Source of the DNA: Pseudoxanthomonas winnipegensis
Lineage (GTDB): Bacteria > Pseudomonadota > Gammaproteobacteria > Xanthomonadales > Xanthomonadaceae
Direction: 5' to 3'
NCBI RefSeq assembly: GCF_004283755.1
Contig: NZ_SHMH01000009.1
Location: 186,001-250,000, forward strand
DNA length: 64,000 nt
Below, piece after piece: positions 18,956 to 26,834 of the stretch. The number at the start of each line of letters is the position of its first letter. The first letter of the stretch is position 1. A program made the translations under genes and the position numbers. The notes below the pieces were generated by a model. That model was given only the letters and a program-made list of their open reading frames with translations. It ran no database searches and was not told the DNA's origin.

Positions 18956-19031
18956 TGGTGCCGCTTGTCCGAATCGAACGGACGACCTACCGCTTACAAG
19001 GCGGTTGCTCTACCTGCTGAGCTAAAGCGGC
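18956..19031 (-). tRNA. tRNA-Thr (anticodon TGT)
   Basis: On the minus strand the 76-base sequence opens GCCGCTTTAGCTCAGCAGG and folds into a full cloverleaf: acceptor GCCGCTT/AAGCGGC, D-arm GCTC/GAGC, anticodon stem ACCGC/GCGGT with loop CTTGTAA (anticodon TGT), T-arm GTCCG/CGGAC with loop TTCGATT, discriminator A and encoded CCA. It closely resembles E. coli tRNA-Thr(TGT). It stands alone. Confidence 0.97.
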
Positions 19032-19052
19032 GATGACGCGTCGCGGCGCATT

Positions 19053-19850
19053 CTAGCCGCTGGCGCGTGCGCAGTCCTGCGCCACGGCGCGCGCGGCCCC
19101 GGCCTGGCCCTGCAGCGCGGTCGCCGGCGCGCTGGCGCGTACGTCGAGCCACCACTGCACCGGGCCCTCGGGACCGACCGCCTCCATGCGCGCATCGAAG
19201 CCGGCCGCCTCCAGGTCGCGCTGGCGACGCTGGGCGGCCTCGCGCGTGCTGTAGCGGCCCAGCGCCACGCCCGAGGACGGCCCGTTGGAGATCACCATCA
19301 GGTCGTCGAAGCCGGCGGCCGTGATCCGCCGGGCCATGTCCTCGGCCGCGGCGCGATCGGCGAACGGCGCCATCACCGAGTAGGCGCGGGCCGGCTGGTT
19401 CTGGCTGCGCAGCCTGGCCGACGCGGGCGCCGGCTTGAGCCGGCCCTGGGCGGCGCGCGCCTCGGCCTCGCTGTCGAACGGACCCAGCGCCGTGCAGGCC
19501 AGCGGCGCCGGCTTGGGCGGCGGTTCCGGCGCAGGAGCAGGCGCGGGCGCGGCGACGGGCGCCGGCTTGGGCGGCGCGACCGGCTTGGCCTGCGGCGCCG
19601 GCGTCGCGGGCACGGCCGTGCTCGGCTTGGCCTCGACCAGCTGCGGCGACGGCGGCGCCTCGACCGCCGGGCGGCTGGCCGCGGCGCGACGCGCCTGGGC
19701 CAGCTGCTGCGGGGTGGGCGTCTTCAGCAAGGGCAGGCCATCGACCTGCGCGGTCGGCACCGGCGCCGGCGACGACGGCGCCATCAGCCACCACGCGGCG
19801 ACGCCAAGGTTGAGGACGACCAGCAACAGGATCAGGGCACGAATCAGCAT
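19053..19850 (-). CDS. SPOR-domain membrane protein
   Basis: 265 residues from MLIRALILLLVVLNLGVAAWW, a single N-terminal membrane anchor. A long Pro/Ala-rich linker follows (about 30-125; APAPAPAPEPPPKPAP). The C-terminal part (about 140-225) is a SPOR-like domain: RAYSVMAPFADRAAAEDMARRI...FDDLMVISNGPSSGVALGRYSTREAAQ. SPOR domains bind denuded glycan strands, often at the septum. The gene sits 11 bases after coaX in a birA-coaX-SPOR operon, an arrangement typical of Xanthomonadaceae. The reason for that coupling is not known to me. Confidence 0.9.
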   Translation of the reverse strand: MLIRALILLLVVLNLGVAAWWLMAPSSPAPVPTAQVDGLPLLKTPTPQQLAQARRAAASRPAVEAPPSPQLVEAKPSTAVPATPAPQAKPVAPPKPAPVAAPAPAPAPEPPPKPAPLACTALGPFDSEAEARAAQGRLKPAPASARLRSQNQPARAYSVMAPFADRAAAEDMARRITAAGFDDLMVISNGPSSGVALGRYSTREAAQRRQRDLEAAGFDARMEAVGPEGPVQWWLDVRASAPATALQGQAGAARAVAQDCARASG

Positions 19851-19861
19851 GGCGCAGGATT

Positions 19862-20626
19862 CTATCGGTCCGGCACGGCGGAGATCCCGGCCCACACGGC
19901 CAGGCCCTCCAGCACCAGGCTGTCGATGCGCTGCGCCTGCGGCAGCAGCGCCGCCAACGGGGCGCTGCCGCCGCCATGCAGCAGCAGCGACGGCGTCTGG
20001 CCCAGGCGCTGCGCCCCCTGCGCCAGGCTGCGTTCGATCAGGGCCACGGCCGCGCCGTCGCAACCGGAGGTCAGCGCGTCGACCGTCTCGCTGGCGAACT
20101 CGTCGAACACCCCGCCCTCGGCCGGCAGCTGCGCGGCGGCCCGGTGCAGGGCCTGCCGCATCAGCTGCGGCGAAGGCGCGATGCGCCCGCCCAGATGCGC
20201 CCCGTCGGCGGCGACCAGATCGATCGTCACCGCTGTGCCCACGCCGGCCACCAGCCATGGCCCGGCGCCGCGCGCCCGCGCGCCGAGCATCGCCAGGAAC
20301 CGATCCACGCCCAGCCGCGCCGGTTCGGCATAGGCCACGCGCAGACCGGCCAGCTGCGCCTGGGTGCGTGCCAGCGAGACAAGCCGAAAGCGTTCCTGCA
20401 GGACCTCCAGCACGCCGGCGGTCAGGGCCGGCGCGGCGACGCTGGCCAGGCAGGCCGACGCGCCATACGCAGGCAGCTGCGCGCGCAGCTGGTCCAGCAG
20501 GGCGCCGCGTCCGTGATCCAGCGCGACCACCGCGCCGATCCGGCCGTCGGCCTGCAGCGGCGCGGCCTTGAGCCGGGTGTTGCCCAGATCGAGCAGCCAG
20601 CGCTGCGGCATCGCCTCCCGACTCAT
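19862..20626 (-). CDS. coaX: Type III pantothenate kinase
   Basis: 254 residues. ATP-dependent phosphorylation of pantothenate, first step of coenzyme A synthesis. CoaX hallmarks: the phosphate-binding LLDLGNTRLKAA, RLGVDRFLAMLGA, the GVGTAVTIDLV motif with catalytic Asp region, GGRIAPS, and LLHGGGS near the end. The start at 20626 overlaps the birA stop by 4 bases (ATGA), and an ATG at 20611 is an internal alternative. Type III kinases lack feedback inhibition by CoA (family knowledge). Confidence 0.93.
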   Translation of the reverse strand: MSREAMPQRWLLDLGNTRLKAAPLQADGRIGAVVALDHGRGALLDQLRAQLPAYGASACLASVAAPALTAGVLEVLQERFRLVSLARTQAQLAGLRVAYAEPARLGVDRFLAMLGARARGAGPWLVAGVGTAVTIDLVAADGAHLGGRIAPSPQLMRQALHRAAAQLPAEGGVFDEFASETVDALTSGCDGAAVALIERSLAQGAQRLGQTPSLLLHGGGSAPLAALLPQAQRIDSLVLEGLAVWAGISAVPDR

Positions 20627-21624
20627 GCCGGGCGCACGCTGACTTCGCCGGCGTGGAAGACGCGCAGGCCCTGCGCGGTCGCCACGCGCAGCGCGCCGTC
20701 CTCGGCGATGCCCTCGGCGGTGCCGGCCACATCGCCCTCGTCCAGCTTCACCGTCACCGCGCGTCCGCGCAGCGCATCCAGCGCGGCATAGCGCGGCAGG
20801 AACGGTGCCAGCCCCTCGCTGTCGAACAGCGCCAGCGCCGGCAGCAGCTGCGCCAGCACCGCCACCACCACCGCCTGGCGCGCAGGCGGCGTCGGCAGCG
20901 CACCGGCCAGGTCGATCCAGGGCTGGTCGATCGCCTCGCCCTGCGCCTGCGGCATGCGTACGTTGAGCCCGATGCCGACCACCGCGCGGACCGGGCCACC
21001 GGCCTCCCCGCCGCCCTCGACCAGCAGGCCGCCGAGCTTGCGCCCGTCGACCACCAGATCGTTCGGCCATTTCAGGCCCACCTGGGCCAGGCCCAGCGCG
21101 CGCAGCGCCTCGGCCACCGCCACGCCGGCCACCAGGCTCAGCCCGCCCAGCCGGGCCAGGCCGCCGCTGTAGCGCCGGGCCACCGACAGATAGATATGCG
21201 CGGCCAAGGGCGAGGCCCAACTGCGTCCGCGGCGGCCGCGACCGCCGGTCTGGCGCTCGGCCAGCAGCACGGCGCAGCCGTGGTCCGGGCTGGTGCGGCG
21301 CAGGAGCTCGCTGTTGGTGGAATCCAGGCTCCAGGCCACCTCCAGCTGCGCGACCAGGGCGAGCGCCTGGGCCGGCAGCTTCGCGCGCAGGGCGTCGGCG
21401 TCCAGCAGTTCGAGCGGGCCCTGCAGCGCGTAGCCCTGACCGGCGCTGCCGGCGATGGCGATGCCGGCCTCGCGCAGGGCCTGGACCCGCTTCCAGATCG
21501 CGGTCCGGGTCAGCCCGGTCTCCTGCGCCAGCAGGTCGCCGGACACCGGCCCCTGCATCAGGCGCGACAGGAGCTGGCGCTCGCGCTCGGCGGACGCGGG
21601 AGACTGAACAGGGAGGGCGGTCAT
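20623..21624 (-). CDS. birA: Bifunctional biotin ligase / biotin operon repressor
   Basis: 333 residues from MTALPVQSPA; an in-frame start at 21663 would add 13 residues. N-terminal winged helix (about 15-65; GDLLAQETGLTRTAIWKRVQALREAG), then the ligase domain with the biotinyl-AMP loop GGRGRRGRSWASP, the family KWPNDLV motif (substrate lysine), GRKLGGLLVE and GIGLNV, and a C-terminal SH3-like domain (about 280-330). It attaches biotin to carboxylase carrier protein and, as the HTH is present, can probably repress biotin genes. First gene of the birA-coaX-SPOR operon. Confidence 0.95.
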   Translation of the reverse strand: MTALPVQSPASAERERQLLSRLMQGPVSGDLLAQETGLTRTAIWKRVQALREAGIAIAGSAGQGYALQGPLELLDADALRAKLPAQALALVAQLEVAWSLDSTNSELLRRTSPDHGCAVLLAERQTGGRGRRGRSWASPLAAHIYLSVARRYSGGLARLGGLSLVAGVAVAEALRALGLAQVGLKWPNDLVVDGRKLGGLLVEGGGEAGGPVRAVVGIGLNVRMPQAQGEAIDQPWIDLAGALPTPPARQAVVVAVLAQLLPALALFDSEGLAPFLPRYAALDALRGRAVTVKLDEGDVAGTAEGIAEDGALRVATAQGLRVFHAGEVSVRPA

Positions 21625-21732
21625 CAGGCCGCCATTATGGGGAGGCCCGGCGGATGCTGTCATGGCGTACAGGAAGTCAAAAGCGCGTTATGATCGGGTT
21701 TCGCCGCTGTGTGCCCGCCCCGGAGTCTTCCG

Positions 21733-22014
21733 ATGCTTCGCGCCTGCCTTGCCGTTGTGCTGCTGTCCTGCGTTGCCTCGCCCGTGCTGGCCCAGAACGG
21801 GCGCACTGCCGTGGCCGCGACCGCACCGGCAGCGTCGGGCAATCGCGCCGGCGAGTCCACCACCGGCGCGACGGCGGACAAGAGCAGTCCGGCGTCCGGC
21901 TATGGCCACGCCGCCGCACCGGCGACCAGCCAGGGCGGCGGTGGCGACGACGAAGGCGTGCTGCGACTGCGCGCGCCCAAGTGGAACAGCTTCCTGCCCG
22001 GGATGTTCCGCTGA
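21733..22014 (+). CDS. Small exported protein (93 aa)
   Basis: MLRACLAVVLLSCVASPVLAQ is a signal peptide with cleavage after VLA. The mature part is a Ser/Gly/Ala-rich, probably disordered stretch (GNRAGESTTGATADKSS, SQGGGGDDEG) ending in a compact LRLRAPKWNSFLPGMFR. I do not know the family; the conserved-looking C-terminal tail may matter for function. The coding sequence runs into or abuts mtfA, suggesting coupled translation. It is divergent from birA. Confidence 0.65.
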   Translation: MLRACLAVVLLSCVASPVLAQNGRTAVAATAPAASGNRAGESTTGATADKSSPASGYGHAAAPATSQGGGGDDEGVLRLRAPKWNSFLPGMFR

Positions 22015-22766
22015 TCCAGCCGCTGTTGCGCTGGCTGCGCGGCCAGCCGCCCTCCCTCGATGACGCCCTCTGGCAGCAGGCCAGCGACGGCCTGCCGTGG
22101 GTCCGTGGCCTGCAGCCGTCCCAGCGCGAGACGCTGCGCGCCCTGGCGGCGCGCTTCCTCCATCAGAAGACGATCACGGCGCTGGGCGGCCTGGAGCTGG
22201 ACGAGCATGCACGCGTGCAGCTGGCCGCGCTGTGCTGCCTGCCGCTGCTGGAGTTCGGCATCGGCGGGCTGCGCGGCTGGTCGCAGCTGATCGTGTACCC
22301 CGAGGCGTTCCGCGTGCAGCGCAGCCACGTCGATGCGGCCGGCGTGCTGCACGAGTGGGAGGACGAACTGGCCGGCGAATCCTGGGACAGCGGCCCGCTG
22401 ATCCTGTCCTGGGCCGACGTCCAGGCCGATATCGAAGACCCGGCCGCCGGCTACTGCGTGGCCGTGCACGAGATGGCGCACAAGCTCGACGGCCTCAACG
22501 GCGTGCTCGACGGCAGCCCGCCCCTGCCCGGCAGCTGGCAGCGCGCCTGGGCCAAGGACTTCCAGCAGCACTACGACGCCCTGTGCCTGCGCGTGGACGC
22601 CGGCAAGCGCACCCGCATCGACGGCTATGCGGCCGAGTCGCCGGAGGAATTCTTCGCCGTGGTCAGCGAATACCACTTCTCCGCCCCGCAGGTGCTGCGC
22701 GAGGCGATGCCGGAAGTCGCCGAGCACTTGGTCAGGCTGTACGGCGCGCCGCCGGCGCTGTTCTAA
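21981..22766 (+). CDS. mtfA: MtfA-type zinc metallopeptidase (M90)
   Basis: Conserved from DDALWQQASDGLPWVRGL through QKTITALGGLELDEHAR, FGIGGLRGWSQLIVYPEAF, the zinc motif VAVHEMAHKLDGLNG (HExxH), and ESPEEFFAVVSEYHFSAPQ. E. coli MtfA (265 aa) is a cytosolic peptidase that interacts with the glucose repressor Mlc. The start is uncertain: no ATG lies near the conserved N-terminus. I give the GTG at 21981 (261 residues, overlapping the previous gene by 34 bases); TTG at 22026 or CTG at 22011 are alternatives. The far-upstream part of the frame is not coding. Confidence 0.88.
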   Translation: MEQLPARDVPLIQPLLRWLRGQPPSLDDALWQQASDGLPWVRGLQPSQRETLRALAARFLHQKTITALGGLELDEHARVQLAALCCLPLLEFGIGGLRGWSQLIVYPEAFRVQRSHVDAAGVLHEWEDELAGESWDSGPLILSWADVQADIEDPAAGYCVAVHEMAHKLDGLNGVLDGSPPLPGSWQRAWAKDFQQHYDALCLRVDAGKRTRIDGYAAESPEEFFAVVSEYHFSAPQVLREAMPEVAEHLVRLYGAPPALF

Positions 22767-22783
22767 CGCCGCGGCGCGGCGGC

Positions 22784-22874
22784 GGGATTCGGGATTCGGG
22801 ATTCGGGATTCGGGATTCGGGATTCGGGATTCGGGAATCGGGAATCGGGAATCGGGAATCGGGAATCGGGAATC
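22784..22874. repeat. Tandem heptamer array (GGGATTC x7, GGGAATC x6)
   Basis: Thirteen perfect contiguous 7-base units, seven GGGATTC followed by six GGGAATC, starting 18 bases after the mtfA stop. Every unit begins with GGG, so the plus strand satisfies the G3-N4 spacing rule for G-quadruplexes several times over. GATTC and GAATC are reverse complements, so the two halves can also pair partially. Confidence 0.98.
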
Positions 22875-23171
22875 GATCAGGAGCTTGCGGGCTCAGACCT
22901 CGCTTAGGAAGCTTGCTGCGTCGAGGGTGGTAGCACGGCAATAACAACAAGCCGTCATCAGCACAAACCCGTCATCCCCGCGAACGCGGGGATCCATGGA
23001 CGTCCGTCCAGGTCGCGCAAGGTCCATGGGTTCCCGCTTTCGCGGGAACGACGGTAGGGAGTCGCCCGCGGCTGGTGATGTCCAACTCCGTCGCCCGCTC
23101 GGCGGCGAACAAGGAGGGTCGAAGTGGAAGACAGCCGTGACTTCCCAAGCTGCCTGCGCGCCTGGGCCGAC
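22875..23171. other. Intergenic region between mtfA and phoQ
   Basis: The 404 bases between the convergent mtfA and phoQ genes hold the heptamer array and a pair of opposed palindromes (22970-23054). I see no coding frame of credible composition in the rest, and no T-tailed terminator. Confidence 0.6.
22970..23054. repeat. REP-like palindrome pair, copies 2 and 3 in inverted orientation
   Basis: The first element, at 22970-23002, has the core ATCCCCGCGAACGCGGGGAT followed by CCATGGACG. The second, at 23021-23054, is in reverse orientation: CCATGG, then GTTCCCGCTTTCGCGGGAAC, then GACGG. The opposed pair resembles a bacterial interspersed mosaic element. It shares its core with copies at 13864 and 34413. 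Confidence 0.85.
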
Positions 23172-24632
23172 TCACAGCCCCTCAGGCAGCTTCACCTCGA
23201 ACCGCGCGCCGCCGAGCTCCTGCGAACGGCTGACGGTCAGTTCGCCGCGATAGCCGCGCACCAGGTCCTGCACGATCGACAGGCCGATGCCGTGGCCCTG
23301 CACGCGCTCGTCGCCGCGCACGCCGCGCTGCAGGATGTTGGCCACGTTGTCCTCGGCGATGCCCGGGCCATCGTCGTCCACCGCCAGCAGCAGACCGGCG
23401 CGACGATTGCCGGCCGAATTGATCGGCGCGACGGTCAGCAGCACGCGCGAGCGCGCCCACTTGAACGCGTTCTCCAGCAGGTTGCCCATCAGCTCCTGCA
23501 GGTCGCCCACCTCGCCGTGGAAGCGCGCGGACGGATCGATCTCGAACTCGCAGATCACGCCCTTGGCCGCGTAGACCTTCTCCAGCCCGCGCACGATCTG
23601 GTCGGCGTGCGGCTCGATGTCCACCGGCGCCGAGAACAACTTGTGGCCGGTGGAGGCCGCGCGCGCCAGCTGGTAGGACACCAGGTCGTTCATGCGCTTG
23701 AGCTGGACGTTGAGCTCCTCGCGCAGCGCATTGGCGTGCACGCCGTCGTCGAGCTGCGCGCGCAGCACCGCCAGCGGCGTCTTCAGGCTGTGCGCCAGGT
23801 CGGCCAGCGTGTTGCGCTGGCGATCCAGGTTCTCGCGCTCGGAATCGATGAAGGCGTTGATGCTCTCGGTCAGCGGCTCCAGCTCGCGCGGATGGTGCTC
23901 GGTCATGCCCTTGGCTTCACCGCGCTGGACCCGCTTGAGCTCGTTGATCACGCGCTGCAGCGGGCGCAGGCTCCAGTTGAGGATCAGCCCCTGCAGCAGC
24001 AGCAGCACCACACCCGCGCTGCCCAGATAGACCCACAGCGCATGGCGGAAGGTCTGCAGCTGCGAGTCGAGCACCTGCGTGTCTTCGAGCACGTAGATCG
24101 AATAGGAAAACTCGCTCTTGGGCCCGCGCGCGGCCCACACCGTGCCCAGGCCGAAGCGATAGATCGCGCCGTCGCGCCCGTCCAGCTGGACCATGTCCAG
24201 CGGGCCTTCGAAGACCTTGTCGTTGGGCTTGAGCATCTTGCCCTGCGGCAGATACGGGCCCAGGGTCGAATCCGACCCCCAGCCGGCCTCCGGATTGGGC
24301 AGCACGATCTGCGCATACAGCCCGCTGCCGGGCTGGCCGAAGCGCGGATCGATCACCGTCGCCGCGTCCGATGGATTAATCAGCGACCCGTCGCGGGCGA
24401 AGTCCACCTTGTTGGCGAACGAATACGCATAGCCTTCCAGCCGCCGCTGCAGGTTGTCCTCGGCCGTGGTGACGAAGGCGCGGTCCAGCGCCACGCCGGC
24501 CAGCGCGAGGAAGGCCACCAGGCCCACGCTGGCGGCCAGCAGCTGGCGCGCCCGCAGCGAGCGCGGGCGCCACCGGACGATGCGTTCGCGCCCTGCCGCC
24601 GGGGCCTGCGCGGAAGGCGCGGCCCCGGGCAT
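23172..24632 (-). CDS. phoQ: Sensor histidine kinase PhoQ
   Basis: 486 residues. Inner-membrane sensor: membrane helices at about 30-50 and 199-220 bracket a periplasmic domain of about 150 residues; then HAMP-like SLRPLQRVINELKRVQRGEA, the phosphoacceptor His281 in DLAHSLKTPLAVLRAQL, the N-box NLLENAFKWA, G1 DDDGPGI and G2 GHGIGLSIV. The GHGIGLSI and linker pattern match PhoQ of Xanthomonads. The start shares one base with the phoP stop (TGATG), so the two are translationally coupled. In the family PhoQ senses Mg2+, acidity and cationic peptides; the acidic patch here was not examined in detail. Confidence 0.9.
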   Translation of the reverse strand: MPGAAPSAQAPAAGRERIVRWRPRSLRARQLLAASVGLVAFLALAGVALDRAFVTTAEDNLQRRLEGYAYSFANKVDFARDGSLINPSDAATVIDPRFGQPGSGLYAQIVLPNPEAGWGSDSTLGPYLPQGKMLKPNDKVFEGPLDMVQLDGRDGAIYRFGLGTVWAARGPKSEFSYSIYVLEDTQVLDSQLQTFRHALWVYLGSAGVVLLLLQGLILNWSLRPLQRVINELKRVQRGEAKGMTEHHPRELEPLTESINAFIDSERENLDRQRNTLADLAHSLKTPLAVLRAQLDDGVHANALREELNVQLKRMNDLVSYQLARAASTGHKLFSAPVDIEPHADQIVRGLEKVYAAKGVICEFEIDPSARFHGEVGDLQELMGNLLENAFKWARSRVLLTVAPINSAGNRRAGLLLAVDDDGPGIAEDNVANILQRGVRGDERVQGHGIGLSIVQDLVRGYRGELTVSRSQELGGARFEVKLPEGL

Positions 24633-25315
24633 CAGCCCTCGTTGCGCGGGATGGCGAAGCGGTAGCCGCGGCCGCGCACGGTTTCGATCGGCTTGAGCGC
24701 GCCGTCGGGATCGAGCTTCTTGCGCAGGCGGCCGATGAAGACCTCCAGCACGTTGGAGTCGCGGTCGAAGTCTTGCTGGTAGATGTGCTCGGTCAGGTCG
24801 GCCTTCGAGACCAGCTCGCCGGCGTGCATCATCAGATACTCCAGGACCTTGTACTCGTAGCTGGTCAGATCGACATTGCTGCCGTTGACGCTGACCGTTT
24901 GCGCGGCCAGGTCCAACGCGACCGGACCGCACTCCAGCGTGGGCTTGCTCCAGCCGGCGGCGCGGCGCAGCAGCGCGTTGACGCGGGCGAGCAGCTCCTC
25001 GACGTGGAAGGGCTTGACCAGGTAGTCGTCGGCGCCCTGCTTGAGGCCCTCGACCTTGTCCTGCCAGCTCGAACGCGCGGTCAGGATCAGCACCGGGAAC
25101 TTCTTGCCCTCGTCGCGCAGCGCCTTGATCAACTCCATGCCCGACATCTTGGGCAGGCCCAGGTCGATGATGCCCACGTCGAACGGCACCTCGCGGCCCA
25201 TGTAGAGGCCTTCCTCGCCGTCCTGCGCGGCATCGACGGCAAAGCCTTCGCGCTTCAGGCGAGCGGCCAGGGTTTCACGCAGCGGAGCTTCGTCTTCGAC
25301 CAGCAGAATGCGCAT
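24632..25315 (-). CDS. phoP: Response regulator PhoP
   Basis: 227 residues. The N-terminal receiver has the acidic pair E8/D9, phosphoacceptor Asp51 (IIDLGLPKMSG), the switch Thr/Ala in LILTARSSWQDKV, and Lys in YLVKPF. The C-terminal OmpR/PhoB winged helix (about 125-222) contains LTSYEYKVLEYLMMHAGELVSK and VLEVFIGRLRKKL...VRGRGYRF. It controls Mg2+ and envelope genes in relatives. It lies 75 bases downstream of the PepSY-like gene with a strong stem-loop between. Confidence 0.95.
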   Translation of the reverse strand: MRILLVEDEAPLRETLAARLKREGFAVDAAQDGEEGLYMGREVPFDVGIIDLGLPKMSGMELIKALRDEGKKFPVLILTARSSWQDKVEGLKQGADDYLVKPFHVEELLARVNALLRRAAGWSKPTLECGPVALDLAAQTVSVNGSNVDLTSYEYKVLEYLMMHAGELVSKADLTEHIYQQDFDRDSNVLEVFIGRLRKKLDPDGALKPIETVRGRGYRFAIPRNEG

Positions 25316-25361
25316 GGAGTCTTCCTAACTGAAATGGGGACGTTGCTGAGTATCGGGTGGC

Positions 25362-25392
25362 AAGCTGAACGGCTCGCCATGCCGTTCAGCTT
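25362..25392 (-). terminator. 12-bp stem-loop between the PepSY gene and phoP
   Basis: AAGCTGAACGGC / GCCGTTCAGCTT is a perfect 12-bp stem with a 7-base loop. One arm overlaps the stop codon of the upstream PepSY-like gene; the structure ends 46 bases before the phoP start. No T-tract follows, so it may act as an attenuator, an mRNA stabiliser or a weak terminator. Confidence 0.6.
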
Positions 25393-25762
25393 ACGGGCGA
25401 GGGGGGTTAGGCCCGCGTGGACGCATCGGCGGGAAGTCGCCCCGTCCCGGGCCCGGATCGCCGCGACGCGTCTCGCGCCGGCTCATCGAATCGCTGTCCA
25501 TGTAGCGCACGCGCCCGTCCTGATCCATCACCTTGACCCGCATGATGTCGCGGCCGTCGAACTGCACGCGCTCGGCGCCCAGCACACGCCCGCCGCTCTC
25601 GGCCTGGGCACGGCGCACCGCGTCGGCCGCGTCCAGGCGACCACCCGGGCCGCGCTGCAGGACCGGGGCGATGCCGGGATCGACCTGCGCCCACGCCGCA
25701 GACGTCACGCCGAGCAGGAGCGCGGCGGTTAAAAGGGCATCTAGAGCGCGTGAGCTGGTCAT
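25391..25762 (-). CDS. PepSY-like periplasmic protein upstream of phoPQ
   Basis: 123 residues. A signal peptide (about 1-25, ending SAAWAQ) precedes a small domain: RLDAADAVRRAQAESGGRVLGAERVQFDGRDIMRVKVMDQDGRVRYMD, the AV...GGRVL...Y.V.V.D.DG.V pattern of PepSY domains. The tail is Pro/Arg/Gly-rich. The same kind of gene precedes phoPQ-type operons in related bacteria, where PepSY proteins are thought to act in signal perception or folding control. A direct effect on PhoQ is inference. Confidence 0.8.
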   Translation of the reverse strand: MTSSRALDALLTAALLLGVTSAAWAQVDPGIAPVLQRGPGGRLDAADAVRRAQAESGGRVLGAERVQFDGRDIMRVKVMDQDGRVRYMDSDSMSRRETRRGDPGPGRGDFPPMRPRGPNPPRP

Positions 25763-25909
25763 AACGGAATCGTAACGGCTATTCGCGCGGTGGGATGAAC
25801 CGCGACCGACACTCCGGTGGCGAGGAAGGGGCCAGTCTTGGGGCGCCGCGGTGAATCCGTTCTGAATTTTCTGAACGGGGATGCGGACTCGTTCAGGCGC
25901 CGGGCCGGA

Positions 25910-26821
25910 TCAGAAAAGCTCGCCCACACAGCACCTTAGCGAGCCGCCAGCGGCCTCGATGGCGGGGAGCGGCACGGACTGCACTTCCAGGCCGGCGGCC
26001 TCCAGCGCCGCCAGCGTCGACGGGCGCAGCGCCCGGTGCGCGGTGCGGCTCATCCACACCGAATCGGGCCTCAGGCTGATCGCATTGCCGGCGAAGGCCT
26101 GCTGCTCGGCCGCGTCCAGCCCGATCACGTGCGGACCGTACAGCGCCTGCAGCACCGCCAGCAGCGGTGTCGGGTTGGCGAAGCCGGCGGGGCTGACCAG
26201 CGCGGCGCGGCCGGCCAGCAGCGCCAGGACCACGTTGGTGTGGTACTCGCCCGGCGCCAGGTCGACCAGCAGCGTGGCGCGCAGGCCGAAGGCGGCGTGC
26301 ATCAGCGCCGCGCCCTGTGCGTCGCAGCGTTCGGACAGCCCGCAGATGGCCAGGCCGCGCGCGCGGTCGATCACCAGCGACCCGGTCAGCTCGCACGGAT
26401 GCAGCTGGGTCGAGAGGTCCTCCAGCGCATAACCGAGCACGTCGGTGAAGAAGGCCCGGATATCGCCGCGCGCGGCCTCGCGCTGGCGCACCGGATGACG
26501 CATGCGCCCGACGATCGCGCGGCCCGGCACGGTGGCGAAGACGTTGTTGGGAAACAGCGCGTCGGGCGTAGCCGCATCGCCGGCGAAGGCGATCACCGGC
26601 AGCTGCGCCGACAGCGCCTGATGCAGGGCGCGGTGCTCGGCCAGTGCCGCGGCCGCGTCGAAGCCCTCGCTCGCCATGTAGACATTGTCGCGGGCCGATT
26701 CCTCCGCACGGGCAAAGCCATCGGGCGACACCAGGAAAACGCCCCGCGCCGTGGCGGCGCCCCAGTCCGGCGCGAGCGTGCGCGCCAGGGCGAGGAAGGC
26801 CTGCGGATCGCGCGTGATCAC
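25910..26821 (-). CDS. CtlX-like citrulline/arginine-type amidinohydrolase
   Basis: 303 residues, amidinotransferase/arginine deiminase superfamily. The pattern ATPDALFPNNVFATV, LTGSLVIDRARGLAICGLSERCD, the catalytic His in APGEYHTNVVL, SPAGFANPTPLL and the C-terminal nucleophile region GGSLRCCVGELF (Cys297 or Cys298) are as in the CtlX citrulline-utilisation hydrolases of about 300 residues. Arginine deiminase (about 410 aa) and AstB (about 440 aa) are too long to fit. Likely acts on a guanidino or ureido compound in the cytosol; the substrate is not certain. It starts 13 bases after dusA ends and is probably cotranscribed. Confidence 0.82.
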   Translation of the reverse strand: MITRDPQAFLALARTLAPDWGAATARGVFLVSPDGFARAEESARDNVYMASEGFDAAAALAEHRALHQALSAQLPVIAFAGDAATPDALFPNNVFATVPGRAIVGRMRHPVRQREAARGDIRAFFTDVLGYALEDLSTQLHPCELTGSLVIDRARGLAICGLSERCDAQGAALMHAAFGLRATLLVDLAPGEYHTNVVLALLAGRAALVSPAGFANPTPLLAVLQALYGPHVIGLDAAEQQAFAGNAISLRPDSVWMSRTAHRALRPSTLAALEAAGLEVQSVPLPAIEAAGGSLRCCVGELF

Positions 26822-26834
26822 CGGCGCACCGGCC

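Noticed and set aside
22784-22874. CRISPR array
   Set aside because: Seven-base contiguous units with no spacers.
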